NCBI GenBank assembly: GCA_022599775.1 | Contig: JAHZLQ010000055.1 | Coordinates: 1-49,439 of the forward strand | Direction: 5' to 3' | Source of the DNA: Gammaproteobacteria bacterium | GTDB lineage: Bacteria > Pseudomonadota > Gammaproteobacteria > Nevskiales > Nevskiaceae | DNA length: 49,439 bases | In this document: in pieces, positions 1-9,363 of the stretch | How the letters are laid out: each line of letters starts with the position of its first letter | How positions within the stretch are numbered: the first letter of the stretch is position 1 | Position numbers and translations under genes: made by a program | The notes under the pieces: generated by a model | The model's input: the letters and a program-made list of their open reading frames with translations, nothing else | The model's database searches: none | What the model was told of the DNA's origin: nothing

Positions 1-132
1 AGAAAGTCGGATGGCGAACCCGGCACACAGACCACCTGGCGCGGCCTGCAGCGCCTCGACGAACTCACCCACGTCTACCGGACCCTCTCCAACCAGCGCG
101 CCCCTCCCGATGTCCAGCGGACTTGTGGGTAA
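1..132 (+). CDS. IS4-type transposase, C-terminal fragment
   Basis: The open frame enters from outside the window and stops with TAA at 130-132, giving 43 residues. It contains TTWRGLQRLDELTHVYRTL, which matches the conserved end of IS4-family DDE transposases, where a W-R-G-L-Q-R-L segment follows the catalytic glutamate region. The catalytic residues lie upstream of the window, so activity cannot be judged. The next bases carry a solo copy of a GC-rich repeat (140-168). No terminal inverted repeat of the insertion sequence could be recognised. Confidence 0.6.
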   Translation, partial: RKSDGEPGTQTTWRGLQRLDELTHVYRTLSNQRAPPDVQRTCG

Positions 133-139
133 TGCTCAG

Positions 140-168
140 CCCTCTGGGAGAGGGCCGGGGTGAGGGCG
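140..168. repeat. Solo GC-rich repeat related to the metH insert ends
   Basis: The 29 bases contain TGGGAGAGGG followed by CCGGGGTGAGGGCG. This is nearly the same as the left boundary of the element inside metH (27771-27811, TGGGGAGAGGGG then CCGAGGGTGAGGGCG). It lies just after the transposase fragment and has no nuclease gene beside it. Confidence 0.6.
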
Positions 169-245
169 CTTTTCGTGGCGTTCGCTGCCAATCAACGAAA
201 AGCGTTCCCTCATCCCGTCTTCGCCCAACTTGAACTGACATTGAA

Positions 246-908
246 TCAGTCCTCGCTGGGGCCCCGCAGTTCCCGGACTTGCGGCTGTGCCGGGATGCCG
301 CCAAAACGCGCATCCCAGTCATCGAGCTGCTCGCGCAGGCGCCAGTCCTGCCACAGCACATAAGGCTCGACCGCCAGCGCCTGCCCGACCTCGCTCTGCG
401 AGAAGCGCAGATCGGTGGCGACACGCAGATGCCCGTCGATCCATTCGCCACGCCCGTTCTTCACCTGCCGCATGCGTGGGTACCGCTGCTGCAGATGGCG
501 CAGGCAGGCCCGTGGATCGTCGGGAGTGAACTGGGCTTCGTAGAGCCGGTCGTTGAAGAACAACAGACTCAGATGCCCTTCGCTGCCGCAGGCCTGAAAA
601 TCCGGCGCCTTGAGGATCGTCGACGTCCGATTCGGATAGTCGGGATTGAGCGGCCAATCGCGTTGCGAAGCATGCCTGGCATGCCCCGACTGACCGATGC
701 GCGTCGTCACCGACTCCACGCTCGCATAGCTTTTGAAGTCGCCAAGCAGCGCCACCGGGTCGGCTTCGCGTGCCGAAAATTCCTCCGTTTCCGGATGTCC
801 ACGCCCGCCGTGCATCCACAGATAGGTGCCGAACGCGAAGATCGCGATCACCGCCAGCAATGCCAGCGCTGCCAGGATTTTCTGTACGAGTCGCTCTGCG
901 GGCTTCAT
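246..908 (-). CDS. Membrane-anchored hypothetical protein
   Basis: 220 residues. The first 35 form a basic start and one hydrophobic helix (about residues 12-32), so the rest (rich in charged and aromatic residues) probably faces the periplasm. No family was recognised. It contains a single internal Cys pair region (QACGSEGH and RACLRHL). The opposite strand carries a frame of similar length, but this strand is favoured because the N-terminus makes a clean signal anchor and the start (908) leads away from the lysR gene. Function unknown. Confidence 0.6.
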   Translation of the reverse strand: MKPAERLVQKILAALALLAVIAIFAFGTYLWMHGGRGHPETEEFSAREADPVALLGDFKSYASVESVTTRIGQSGHARHASQRDWPLNPDYPNRTSTILKAPDFQACGSEGHLSLLFFNDRLYEAQFTPDDPRACLRHLQQRYPRMRQVKNGRGEWIDGHLRVATDLRFSQSEVGQALAVEPYVLWQDWRLREQLDDWDARFGGIPAQPQVRELRGPSED

Positions 909-1132
909 GGCCGGAGACGGTGTGCTAATGGAGCAATGTACCGCAGCCGCCTGAACTGAGCCGCAAGTGCCGGTCGTGCGAGCCCCTCTAGGCCGAAGCC
1001 AGTCCTCTGATGAAAATCACCAAGGGCTAAGGTTCGTATACGGAACATATAGTTACCTATGCTATGAGTCTTTCGTTGGGATATGGCATCGTTGAGCAGT
1101 GCGGCGCGTGGCAAATCTCGGTCCGCCTCGGT

Positions 1133-2035
1133 TTACCCGTATTTGCCCACTGGCGGTTCCGACAACTCGTCTCGCAGCCAGTGCTCGAAGGCCTTGACTG
1201 CCGGTCGCTCCAGCGATTCCGGCAGGCCGACGATGTAGTAGGCCAGGTCGGTGGCGATGCGCAGCTCGAAAGGCTCCACCAGAATGCCGGCAGCTAGGTC
1301 GTCGGCGACGATCACACTCTGGCCCAGGATCACGCCGTGGCCTGCGGCCGCTGCCTGCGCCAGTAGCGCCGAGTCACTGTACTGCGCGCCCTCGGCCTTC
1401 ATGTCGTCCAAGTTCGCCTCCCGCAGCCAGCGCGGCCAGTCATCGGTCATCAGCCGCAGCAGACTGCGCGGACGCAGGTCGGCCGGCCGGCGCAGCGTCG
1501 GCGGCCCTTGGCGAACGGCCGGGCTGCACACCGGGAACAGTGAGGTTTCCGTCAGCAGACGTGCCTCCAACCCGTGCCAGCGGCCGGTGCCGTAGCGCAC
1601 GCCGACGTCGATATCCTGCTGAGAGAAGTCCGCCAGCGTGTTGGAGGTGGACAGCCTCACATCGAGTTCCGGATGCAGTTCCATGAAGCGGATCAGTCGC
1701 GGCATCAGCCAGCGCGCGGCAAACGAGGGCGTGGTGGCGATGGTGAGCCGGCCACCCGCATCCGGCCGCCGCCGCATGTGCTCGGTCACTTGCGCCAGCT
1801 GATCGAGCAGCCCGCCCAAGCTGTGGGCGTAGCCGCCGCCGGCGACGGTCAGCTCCACTCCGCGGGGGCGGCGCGCAAACAACCGCAGGCCGAGATAGTC
1901 CTCGAGGTTGCGTACCTGCTGGCTCACCGCCGCGGCGGTGATGTGCAGCTCCTCGGCGGCGCGCGCGAAGCTCGCATGCCGCGCCGCGGCCTCGAAGGCC
2001 CGCAGCGCACCCAATGGTGGAAGACGGCGGCTCAT
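1133..2035 (-). CDS. LysR-family regulator (GcvA-like)
   Basis: 300 residues from the start chosen at 2035 (MSRRLPPLGALRAFEAAAR). Longer starts add an unconserved tail. The N-terminal winged helix-turn-helix spans about residues 6-65 (ARHASFARAAEELHITAAAV, then SQQVRNLEDYLGLRLF). The rest is a periplasmic-binding-like effector domain with the GcvA-type run PRLIRFMELHPELDVRLS. LysR proteins usually control a divergent neighbour and their own gene. Here the divergent gene is the frameshifted aldo/keto reductase starting at 2186, 150 bp away. It is therefore the likely regulator of the oxidoreductase cluster 2186-8364. That role is inference and the effector is unknown. Confidence 0.9.
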   Translation of the reverse strand: MSRRLPPLGALRAFEAAARHASFARAAEELHITAAAVSQQVRNLEDYLGLRLFARRPRGVELTVAGGGYAHSLGGLLDQLAQVTEHMRRRPDAGGRLTIATTPSFAARWLMPRLIRFMELHPELDVRLSTSNTLADFSQQDIDVGVRYGTGRWHGLEARLLTETSLFPVCSPAVRQGPPTLRRPADLRPRSLLRLMTDDWPRWLREANLDDMKAEGAQYSDSALLAQAAAAGHGVILGQSVIVADDLAAGILVEPFELRIATDLAYYIVGLPESLERPAVKAFEHWLRDELSEPPVGKYG

Positions 2036-2185
2036 GGGGCGACAAGGGCAAGCTGAACTTGGTCTAGGGAAAGAACTTCTCGTTTGCTCCCACAGGGAAC
2101 TGGTCCAAAAATGGGCCATGCAAGACCAACTCTACCTAATGGTGGCGGCAGATGCGAGCCCGCCTCCCGCACAACGGAGCCGACA

Positions 2186-3165
2186 ATGGAAACCCTGCCC
2201 ATAGGACAAACCGGCCTGAACGCCTCACGCATCGCCCTCGGCAGCTGGGCGATCGGCGGCTGGATGTGGGGCGGCAGCGAGGAGTCCGAGGCCATCGCCG
2301 CGGTCCACGCCGCGCTCGACCACGGCATCAACCTGATCGACACCGCGCCGGTCTACGGCTTCGGCTACTCTGAGGAGATCATCGGCAAGGCGCTGGCCGG
2401 CCGCCGCGAGCGCGCGCTGATCGCGACCAAGGTTGGCCTGGATTGGCGCGACGGTAAGGCGATGCGCAATTCCACGCCGCAGCGCCTGCGCCAAGAGCTG
2501 GGGGATTCGCTGCGCCGCCTGGGTACCGATTACATCGATCTCTACCAGATTCACTGGCCCGATCCACGGGTGCCGATCGAAGAAACGGCCGAAGTGATGG
2601 CCGAGTTCCTGCGCGAGGGCCGCATCCGCGCCATCGGCGTGAGCAACTTCAGTCCCGAGCAGATGATGGCGTTCTCAAGCGTGGCGCCATTGCATGCAGT
2701 GCAGCCGCCGTACAACCTTTTCGAACGCACGATCGAGGCCGACGTGTTGCCCTACGCCAGGCAGCGCGACCTCGCGGTGCTGGCCTACGGCGCGCTGTGC
2801 CGAGGCCTGCTGACCGGCACGGTGACCGCCTCGCGCCGTTTCGCCGGCGACGATTTGCGCAACCACGACCCCAAGTTCCGACCGCCGCGCCTGGAACAGT
2901 ATCTGGCTGCAGTGGATGCCCTCGCGCAGTTTGCGCGCGCTACGGCAAGAGCATCTCGGCACTGGCCGTGCGCTGGATCCTCGACCAGGGTCCGACCATT
3001 GCCCTGTGGGGGGCACGCCGGGCGGACCAGCTCTCGACCGTGGGCGAAGCGATGGGCTGGTCGCTGGATGCCGAGGCGCTGGCTGAAATCGACCGCATCC
3101 TGGCTGTCTGCATCACCGATCCCGCCGGGCCCGAATTCATGGCGCCGCCGGCGCGGGTCGCGTGA
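2186..3165 (+). pseudogene. Aldo/keto reductase, interrupted by a frameshift
   Basis: The frame starts at ATG 2186 behind GGAG and encodes METLPIGQTGLNASRIALGS. The aldo/keto reductase tetrad is present: D52, Y57 (DTAPVYG), K82 (ATKVG) and H123 (QIHWPD). Homology holds to about residue 250 (AVDALAQFAR). It then continues in the -1 frame as RYGKSISALAVRWILDQGPT and ends at TGA 3165. The shift maps to the alternating GC run at 2933-2940 and is explained by one lost base. Without correction the first frame reads through into the next gene. The family reduces aldehydes or ketones with NADPH. This could be a true pseudogene, a recoded gene or an assembly error. Confidence 0.85.
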
Positions 3166-3202
3166 GCCGGCCCCGCATCCACGCCAAACCGGGGACGAGT
3201 TC

Positions 3203-4333
3203 ATGACATCGAACGATCGCCTGCCTCTTGCGCGGCTTTCGGCGCGCCACTTGATCGCCGCGCTGCTGCTCGCCGCGACGATGGCGCCGGAGGTTCAGGC
3301 GCAAGACACCACGCTGCCATTGGAGCGCCTGCGCCTGCCGCCGGGCTTCGTCGTCGAGACCTGGGCCGAGGGTGTCAGCAACGCGCGCTCGATCACGCTG
3401 GGCCGCCAAGGCACCGTGTTCGTCGGCACACGCCAGGACAGCCGCGTCTACGCGGTGGTGGACCACGGTGGCCGGCGCGAGGTCAAGACCATCGCAAGCG
3501 GCCTGCACCGTCCCAACGGCGTGGCCTTCAGGGACGGCGCGCTGTACGTCGCGGAAGTCGGGCGTGTGCTGCGCTATGACGATATCGAGCAGCGCCTCGA
3601 CCGGCCGCCGGCACCGGTGGTGGTCTACGACGACTTGCCCAAGGACGAGTCGCACGGCTGGAAGTTCATTGCCTTCGGTCCCGACGGCTGGCTCTACGTA
3701 CCGGTGGGGGCGCCTTGCAACATCTGCGACCCGGGCCCCGCGCATGCACAGATCCGCCGCATCAAGCCTGACGGTTCGGCGGCCGAGGTCTACGCGCGTG
3801 GTGTGCGCAACACCGTGGGCTTTGACTGGGATCCGGCCACGCGCCAGCTGTGGTTCACTGACAATGGCCGCGACTGGCTCGGCGACGACCTGCCCGACGA
3901 TGAGCTCAACCATGCCACGGCCGTCGGCCAGCATTTCGGCTATCCCTTCTGCCACCAGGGCGACACGCCCGACCCCGAATTCGGCAAGCTTGGCCATTGC
4001 AGCGACGCCGTGCCGCCCGCGGCCAGGCTGGGCCCACATACCGCGTCGATCGGCATGCGTTTCTACATCGGCGAAATGTTCCCGCCGGAGTACCGCAAGC
4101 GCATCTTCATCGCCCAGCACGGTTCCTGGAACCGCTCGAAGAAATCCGGCTATCGGCTGATGACGGTGGACCCGGCCAAACCGCAGGCCGGCCCGCAAGT
4201 GTTCGCCGAAGGCTGGCTGCAGGGCGAGAGCGCCTGGGGCCGTCCGGTGGACGTGCAGCCGATGCCCGACGGTGCCTTGCTGGTGTCGGACGACGTCGCC
4301 GGCGTGCTCTACCGCATCAGCTACCGGGAATGA
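3203..4333 (+). CDS. PQQ-type sugar (sorbosone-like) dehydrogenase
   Basis: 376 residues beginning MTSNDRLPLARL, with a signal peptide ending near AQA (about residue 33), so it is probably periplasmic. It is a six-bladed beta-propeller of the soluble glucose/L-sorbosone dehydrogenase group. Visible blade motifs are GLHRPNGVAFRDGALYVAEV, GWKFIAFGPDGWLYVPVGAP, RGVRNTVGFDWDP, LWFTDNGRDWLGDDLPDDEL and IAQHGSWNRS. The family oxidises aldoses with PQQ and passes electrons to a cytochrome. The cytochrome c gene overlaps its stop by four bases (ATGA at 4330-4333), which supports coupling. The start is chosen at 3203 because the in-frame upstream sequence is the wrong frame of the reductase gene. The true substrate is unknown. 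Confidence 0.88.
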   Translation: MTSNDRLPLARLSARHLIAALLLAATMAPEVQAQDTTLPLERLRLPPGFVVETWAEGVSNARSITLGRQGTVFVGTRQDSRVYAVVDHGGRREVKTIASGLHRPNGVAFRDGALYVAEVGRVLRYDDIEQRLDRPPAPVVVYDDLPKDESHGWKFIAFGPDGWLYVPVGAPCNICDPGPAHAQIRRIKPDGSAAEVYARGVRNTVGFDWDPATRQLWFTDNGRDWLGDDLPDDELNHATAVGQHFGYPFCHQGDTPDPEFGKLGHCSDAVPPAARLGPHTASIGMRFYIGEMFPPEYRKRIFIAQHGSWNRSKKSGYRLMTVDPAKPQAGPQVFAEGWLQGESAWGRPVDVQPMPDGALLVSDDVAGVLYRISYRE

Positions 4334-4923
4334 GCGTGCAGGCGAATGCGCGCACGCTGCGCTTGGTCGCTGTGGCCAGGTACCTGGCGATGGGGGTAGC
4401 CCTGCTGTCGGCGATGCCCGCGGCACAGGCCGCGGATGCGGCCGCCTGCGCCGGCTGCCACGGCGTCGATGGCCATTCCGCGATGGTCGAGACGCCTTCG
4501 CTCGCGGGCCAGCCGGCGGCCTACCTCGCGCGACAGCTGCATCTGTTCCGCGACGGCCAGCGGCCGTCGCCGATCATGACACCGCTGGCCGGCGGGCTGA
4601 GCGATGCGGACATCGACGATCTTGCTGCCGGGTATGCGGCGCTGGTGCCGCGGCCCTCGGGCGCACCCGATGAACCGGCCGTGGCCACCGGCCGGCGCGT
4701 GGCCGAGTCGCGTTTCTGCGCCTCCTGCCACCAGCCGGACTTCGCCGGCAACGGCGCGTACCCGCGGCTCGCCGGCCAGCGCGCCGACTATCTGACGAAG
4801 TCGCTTCGCGACTTCCGCGACGGCCGGCGCAGCGCCGACGATCCGATGATGAACGAGGTGGTACAGGGCATGTCCGACGCGGATTTGGTCGCGCTCGCGA
4901 GCTTCCTGTCGCAGTTGCCCTGA
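4330..4923 (+). CDS. Dihaem c-type cytochrome (c4-like)
   Basis: 197 residues with a signal peptide ending near residue 35 (AQAAD). Two haem-binding sites are visible: CAGCH at 40-44 and CASCH at 130-134. Each is followed by a conserved P-x-L-A-G-Q segment and a methionine-bearing segment ([20 protein letters not shown]). This is the two-domain layout of cytochrome c4 and related electron carriers. ATG overlaps the stop of the PQQ dehydrogenase, and the 2Fe-2S subunit follows after 46 bp. It is the likely electron acceptor for the PQQ enzyme, the molybdenum enzyme, or both. Confidence 0.9.
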   Translation: MSVQANARTLRLVAVARYLAMGVALLSAMPAAQAADAAACAGCHGVDGHSAMVETPSLAGQPAAYLARQLHLFRDGQRPSPIMTPLAGGLSDADIDDLAAGYAALVPRPSGAPDEPAVATGRRVAESRFCASCHQPDFAGNGAYPRLAGQRADYLTKSLRDFRDGRRSADDPMMNEVVQGMSDADLVALASFLSQLP

Positions 4924-4969
4924 CCGCCGACGCAGCACCCGTGGCTTTTCAAAAGGACGAGGGGAACCG

Positions 4970-5431
4970 ATGATCCAACTGACCGTGAATGGACGCCTGC
5001 AGCAGTTCGACGGCGCCGCTGACCTGCCGTTGCTGTGGTACCTGCGCGATGGCCTCGGCTTCACCGGCACCAAGTTCGGCTGCGGCATGGCGCTGTGCGG
5101 TGCCTGCACCGTACATCTGGACGGCGTCGCCATCCGCGCCTGTGTCACTCCGGTCTCGGCGGCCGCCGGCAAGCAGGTGACCACCATCGAGGGCCTGTCG
5201 CCCGACGCCTCGCATCCCCTGCAGCAGGCCTGGCATGAACTCGGCGTGGCACAGTGTGGCTACTGCCAACCGGGCCAGATCATGCAGGCCGCCTCACTGC
5301 TCAGGAGCACGCCGCAGCCGAGTGAGGCCGAGATCGACGCCGCCATGGCCGGCAACCTGTGCCGCTGCGGTACCTACACGCGTATCCGCGCGGCGATCCG
5401 GCAGGCGGCGCAGGCCGGAGACCGGACATGA
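4970..5431 (+). CDS. 2Fe-2S subunit of a xanthine-dehydrogenase-family oxidoreductase
   Basis: 153 residues. The plant-type ferredoxin cluster is bound by C38, C43, C46 and C58 ([11 protein letters not shown]). The second cluster is bound by C96, C99, C131 and C133 ([16 protein letters not shown]). This is the small subunit of isoquinoline 1-oxidoreductase or aldehyde oxidase type enzymes (IorA-like). It carries electrons from the molybdenum site to an acceptor. A good ribosome-binding site (AGGACGAGGGG) precedes ATG 4970. The stop overlaps the start of the large subunit by four bases, as expected for a heteromeric complex. Confidence 0.93.
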   Translation: MIQLTVNGRLQQFDGAADLPLLWYLRDGLGFTGTKFGCGMALCGACTVHLDGVAIRACVTPVSAAAGKQVTTIEGLSPDASHPLQQAWHELGVAQCGYCQPGQIMQAASLLRSTPQPSEAEIDAAMAGNLCRCGTYTRIRAAIRQAAQAGDRT

Positions 5432-7728
5432 GCGACACACTTCCCGGCCTGCGCAACGAGAGTCGCCGTGCCTTCCTGCTCGGCTTCGGCGCCGGCAGCC
5501 TGGTGCTCGCCGTCGGCGGCCTGCCGCTGCTGCAGGCCGCGCAGGAGCCGAAGCGGTATGGCGGCGAGGGCATGCCGCACGGCCTGCGCGACGACCCGCA
5601 GCTGTTCATCGAAATTGCCGAGGACGGCGCGGTGAACATCGTCTGCATCCGCTCCGAGATGGGCCAGGGCGTGCGCACCTCGGTGGCGCTGGTGATCGCC
5701 GACGAGCTGGAAGCCGAGTGGTCGCGCGTCAGCGTGAAGCAGGCCCAGGGCGACGAAGAGCGCTATGGCAACCAGGACACCGACGGCTCGCGCAGTCTGC
5801 GCCAGAGCTTCGCGGCGCTGCGCCGCGCCGGCGCGGCCGCACGCGCGATGCTCGAGACCGCGGCCGCCGCCACCTGGTCGGTGGACGTCGGTTCAGTGGC
5901 GGCACGTCATCACGAAGTGGTGCACGCCGCCTCGGGCCGCAAGCTCGGCTACGGCGAGCTGGCACGCCGCGCCGCGGGGCTGCCGGTGCCAGCGGCCGGG
6001 TCGCTGCGACTCAAGCCGCCCGCCGAGTTCCGCTACATCGGAAAGGACAGGACGCCGCTGGTCGACGGTCTCGATATCGTCAGCGGCCGCGCGCAGTACG
6101 GCATCGACACACGCCGCGACGGCATGGTCTACGCAGTGATCGCACGGCCGCCGGTGTACGGCGGGCGCCTGGTCTCGTTCGACGCCGCCGAAGCCGGCAA
6201 GCTGCCGGGTGTGATCAGGATCCTGACGCTGGAAACGCCGCCGATCCCCTCCGGCTTCATGCCGCTGGGCGGCGTCGCGGTGATCGCCGACAACACCGGC
6301 ACCGCGATCAAGGCGCGTCAGTTGCTGAAGATCCAGTGGGACGACGGCCCCAACGCCGGCTACGACTCCACCGCCTTCCGCGCCGAGCTCGAAGCGGCGT
6401 CGAAACAGCCGGGTTGGCTGGTGCGCGACCAGGGCGATGTCGGCAAGGCCCTGGCCGGCGCCAACCGGCGTCTCGCCGCCGACTACTATCTGCCGCATCT
6501 GGCGCACGCGCCGATGGAACCGCCAGCCGCGGTGGCCGAGCTCAGCGGCACGCGCTGCGAGTTCTGGGCCTGCACGCAGGGCCCGCAGGCGGCGCGCGTC
6601 CAGGTGGCGGAGGCGCTGGGTCTGCCGCTGGAAAACGTGACCGGCAACGTCACCCTGCTCGGCGGCGGCTTCGGCCGCAAATCCAAGCCCGACTACGTGG
6701 TCGAGGCGGCCCTGCTGTCCAGGGCCATGGGCGGCAAGCCGGTCAAGCTGACCTGGACGCGCGAGGACGACATCGTCAACGACTATTTCCACACCGTGTC
6801 CGCCGAGCACCTGGAAGCCGGTCTGGACGCGGACGGCAAGGTCAGCGCCTGGCTGCACCGCACCACTGCGCCGTCGATCGGCTCCACCTTCGGCCCCGAT
6901 CCGCTGCACCTGCGCGCCGGCGAGCTGGCGCAGGGCATCACCGACCTGCCGTTCGCCATTCCCAATATCCGCATCGAAAACCCCGAAGCGCGCGCACACA
7001 CGCGCATCGGCTGGTTTCGCTCGGTCTACAACATCCCGCATGCTTTCGCGATCCAGTCCTTCGTCGCCGAACTGGCGCATGCAGCCGGCCGCGATCACCG
7101 CGACTATCTGCTGGAACTGCTCGGTCCGCCGCGGCGCATCGAGTCCACCGCGCTGGGCGACACCGCCAACTACGGCGAGGACCCGGGGCAGCACCCGGTG
7201 GACATCGGCCGCTGGCGCCGCGTCGTCGAAACCGTCACGCGCGAGGCCGGCTGGGGCCGCAAGCTGCCGCCGGGACGCGGCCTCGGTCTCGCCGCGCACC
7301 GCAGCTTTGTCAGCTACACCGCGGTGGTCTGCGAGGTGGAAGTGGGCGCGAACGGCAGCCTGTCGATCCCGCGCGTCGACATTGCCGTCGACTGCGGCCC
7401 GCAGGTCAATCCCGAGCGCGTGCGCTCGCAGATGGAAGGCGCCGTGATCATGGGCCTGGGGCTGGCCTTGCATGGCGAGATCCGCTTCGAGGACGGCCGT
7501 GCGCAGCAGACCAACTTCCACCAGTTCCAGGTGCTGCGCATCAACGAGACGCCGCGCGAAATCCGCGTGCACATGATCGCACCCGACGATTTCGCGCAGC
7601 CGCTCGGCGGTGTCGGCGAGCCCGGCCTGCCGCCAGTGGCGCCGGCGCTGGTCAATGCCGTGTTCGCCGCCAGCGGTCAGCGTATCCGTGCGCTGCCGCT
7701 GAGCGGCCAGATCAAGGCAGCCGGCTGA
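5428..7728 (+). CDS. Molybdopterin-binding subunit, IorB/aldehyde oxidase type
   Basis: 766 residues. The N-terminus carries a twin-arginine-like signal ([20 protein letters not shown]), implying Tat export of the folded cofactor-loaded enzyme. It has the duplicated aldehyde-oxidase large-subunit fold. Motifs include [20 protein letters not shown], the molybdopterin loop [12 protein letters not shown] and the C-terminal [10 protein letters not shown], whose Glu is the expected catalytic base. No FAD subunit is encoded nearby, so electrons probably go through the 2Fe-2S subunit to cytochrome c. The start at 5428 overlaps the small-subunit stop. Substrate (aldehyde or N-heterocycle) is not determined. 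The sugar dehydrogenase next door favours an aldehyde, which is inference. Confidence 0.92.
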   Translation: MSDTLPGLRNESRRAFLLGFGAGSLVLAVGGLPLLQAAQEPKRYGGEGMPHGLRDDPQLFIEIAEDGAVNIVCIRSEMGQGVRTSVALVIADELEAEWSRVSVKQAQGDEERYGNQDTDGSRSLRQSFAALRRAGAAARAMLETAAAATWSVDVGSVAARHHEVVHAASGRKLGYGELARRAAGLPVPAAGSLRLKPPAEFRYIGKDRTPLVDGLDIVSGRAQYGIDTRRDGMVYAVIARPPVYGGRLVSFDAAEAGKLPGVIRILTLETPPIPSGFMPLGGVAVIADNTGTAIKARQLLKIQWDDGPNAGYDSTAFRAELEAASKQPGWLVRDQGDVGKALAGANRRLAADYYLPHLAHAPMEPPAAVAELSGTRCEFWACTQGPQAARVQVAEALGLPLENVTGNVTLLGGGFGRKSKPDYVVEAALLSRAMGGKPVKLTWTREDDIVNDYFHTVSAEHLEAGLDADGKVSAWLHRTTAPSIGSTFGPDPLHLRAGELAQGITDLPFAIPNIRIENPEARAHTRIGWFRSVYNIPHAFAIQSFVAELAHAAGRDHRDYLLELLGPPRRIESTALGDTANYGEDPGQHPVDIGRWRRVVETVTREAGWGRKLPPGRGLGLAAHRSFVSYTAVVCEVEVGANGSLSIPRVDIAVDCGPQVNPERVRSQMEGAVIMGLGLALHGEIRFEDGRAQQTNFHQFQVLRINETPREIRVHMIAPDDFAQPLGGVGEPGLPPVAPALVNAVFAASGQRIRALPLSGQIKAAG

Positions 7729-7770
7729 ACCGCTGTACTCTCCTCCATCGTTCGACGAGAAGGTCACGTC

Positions 7771-8364
7771 ATGCATGAAGCTCCACCGATCCGGCTGTTG
7801 GGCCTGTCTGGCAGCCTGCGCAAGCACTCCTACTGCACCGCCGTGCTCGTGGCGCTGCAGCAACGGATTCAGGCCGCCGCCGAGCTGACGCTGTTTCCGC
7901 TGCACGCGGTACCACTCTATGACCAGGACTTCGATACCGCCGAGGCGCCGCCAGCGGTGGCCGCCCTGCGTCAGGCGATCCGGCAGAGCGACGGCCTGGT
8001 GGTCATTTCTCCCGAATACAACTACGGCATGTCCGGCGTGATCAAGAACGCGCTCGACTGGGCCTCGCGACCCTATGGCGAATCGTCATTGCAGGGCAAG
8101 ATTGCGCTCACTCTATCGGCCTCGCCTGCGTTCACCGGCGGTGTGCGCGCGCAGTACCAATTGCGGGAAACCCTGATCGCGGCGCGCGTACGCGTGGTGG
8201 CGCGGCCCGACGTCGTGATCGGCAGCGTGCATGAGAAGATCAGGGACGGCCGTTTCACCGACGAGGCCGCGCTCGGCTTCGCACTGGCGGCGATGGACGA
8301 TCTGATCGCGGAAATACGGATGTTGCGCAGCGGCAGCCGCAATGCAATGAGTCGGGAGGCTTGA
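7771..8364 (+). CDS. NADPH-dependent FMN reductase
   Basis: 197 residues. It has a flavodoxin-like fold with the phosphate-binding start LLGLSGSLRKHSYCTAVL and the family signature SPEYNYGMSGVIKNALDWAS (residues about 77-96). Members reduce FMN, quinones or azo compounds with NAD(P)H. It follows the molybdopterin subunit by 42 bp on the same strand and ends the cluster. Its role there is not clear; it could supply reduced flavin or remove quinones. After the stop, TCCTGC-TTC-GCAGGA (8385-8399) followed by a short T run may act as a weak terminator. Confidence 0.9.
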   Translation: MHEAPPIRLLGLSGSLRKHSYCTAVLVALQQRIQAAAELTLFPLHAVPLYDQDFDTAEAPPAVAALRQAIRQSDGLVVISPEYNYGMSGVIKNALDWASRPYGESSLQGKIALTLSASPAFTGGVRAQYQLRETLIAARVRVVARPDVVIGSVHEKIRDGRFTDEAALGFALAAMDDLIAEIRMLRSGSRNAMSREA

Positions 8365-8896
8365 CCACTGCTTCGGGTGACGTTTCCTGCTTCGCAGGAT
8401 TTGCGGCGTGTCTTCACGGAGATGCCCGACTTGGTCGATGATCGGCGGGGCTCTGGCTGTGCGGCGGTGCCGGAGTTTGTTCCATCATCCCGTTGGTGCA
8501 TTTATCACTGTTTGAATGCGACTGAAAAGCCGAAACAGGACTAGGGTGCCGTGTCTTCTGGTCAAGTGCTCAGGATGCTCGACGCCGGAATTGGAATACA
8601 GATCTAGTCGCCTCTCGCCGGTACCGTAACGCCGATATTGTCCACCTCCATGGTCAATATCGGCACAGGCATTTCGATAGTCTCGATTGGGGTCGATCCC
8701 GTAATGGCCAGCCTTGAACTTGCCGCGGTCCGCCCGCTGGAGCAGATGCCTGGGGAATTCACGTCGATTCCGTTCGGTGGCGGTGAGCGACGATGACAAC
8801 CCCACTGACGCCTCGGGAACCACAAGTACTTCGGGCAATTGAAGAGTCCGGTTCGAGAAAGCCGCCCCCACGCAGAGGTTTTTTTGGGGCTCTCTC
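8365..8896. other. Gene-poor stretch, probably decayed sequence
   Basis: About 530 bases without a convincing gene. Overlapping frames exist on both strands (for example 8485-8871 on the minus strand), but none has a recognisable domain, a good ribosome-binding site or a sensible composition. The stretch joins directly to a degraded transposase and is best read as scar DNA. Confidence 0.5.
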
Positions 8897-9260
8897 CTAA
8901 TTCGCCAGGCTCCCGGATCCTCCCCAGTCGTTTGGCAACCGGCCTTGCCGAACGTAGCGATGAAACGAGAAATTTGGCCAATCGCAGACCCGCTCAGCCC
9001 AGCCGTGCTTCACCGGGTTGGAGTGAATGTAGTCGACGTGTCGTTGCAGATCGATCTCGTCACAGATGCTGTGCTCCCGGAATCTGGATTGCCGCAAGTC
9101 GTATCCGCCGGAGTCGGCTGCGCGGCGGATTCGGTCCCCTCGGGCTTGCGTTTCGCAAATCGTCAATATGGTGCGTCAGCCAATGCGATTGGCGATTGCG
9201 CAGGGTCACCGTGAAGAAATACGTTCCTCCGGGTTGGCGAGTTCTGCGATAGCGCAGCAT
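8897..9260 (-). pseudogene. REP-associated tyrosine transposase (RAYT), internally deleted
   Basis: The start at 9260 encodes RYRRTRQPGGTYFFTVTLRN, the usual N-terminus of Y1 transposases of the REP-associated type. After about 40 residues the frame changes, and the C-terminus follows in another frame: [20 protein letters not shown], then [14 protein letters not shown] and [15 protein letters not shown]. The central H-x-H/tyrosine region is missing, so about half of a normal 150-180 residue protein remains. RAYT proteins move or maintain REP palindromes, and a REP-like palindrome lies just outside the start (9273-9303). This copy is inactive. Confidence 0.8.
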
Positions 9261-9272
9261 GCGCCGAGTTTG

Positions 9273-9303
9273 CCCCGGATTTCGCTGCGCTGCATCCGGG
9301 CTA
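9273..9303. repeat. REP-like palindrome beside the RAYT remnant
   Basis: CCCCGGAT and ATCCGGG flank a centre with TTCGCTGCGCTGC, forming an imperfect stem-loop. The form resembles the CCCGGAT...ATCCGGG repeats common in gammaproteobacterial intergenic regions. Its position next to the RAYT start matches the usual RAYT-REP arrangement. Confidence 0.55.
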
Positions 9304-9318
9304 CGCCACGCCGCGACG

Positions 9319-9350
9319 GAAAAGGCCCGCCGCGTGTGGGCGGCGGGCCT
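9319..9350 (-). terminator. Rho-independent terminator of the Dcp-like gene
   Basis: On the minus strand an 11-bp perfect stem (AGGCCCGCCGC / GCGGCGGGCCT) with a six-base loop is followed by TTTTCC. It begins about 14 bases after the stop codon at 9364. Confidence 0.8.
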
Positions 9351-9363
9351 ACTCGAAACGGGC

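Noticed and set aside
2084-4333. Single 749-residue fusion of aldo/keto reductase and PQQ dehydrogenase
   Set aside because: The middle part is the reductase C-terminus read in the wrong frame, and the dehydrogenase has its own start and signal peptide.
8485-8871. 128-codon minus-strand frame in the scar region
   Set aside because: No domain, no ribosome-binding site and overlapping alternatives in other frames.
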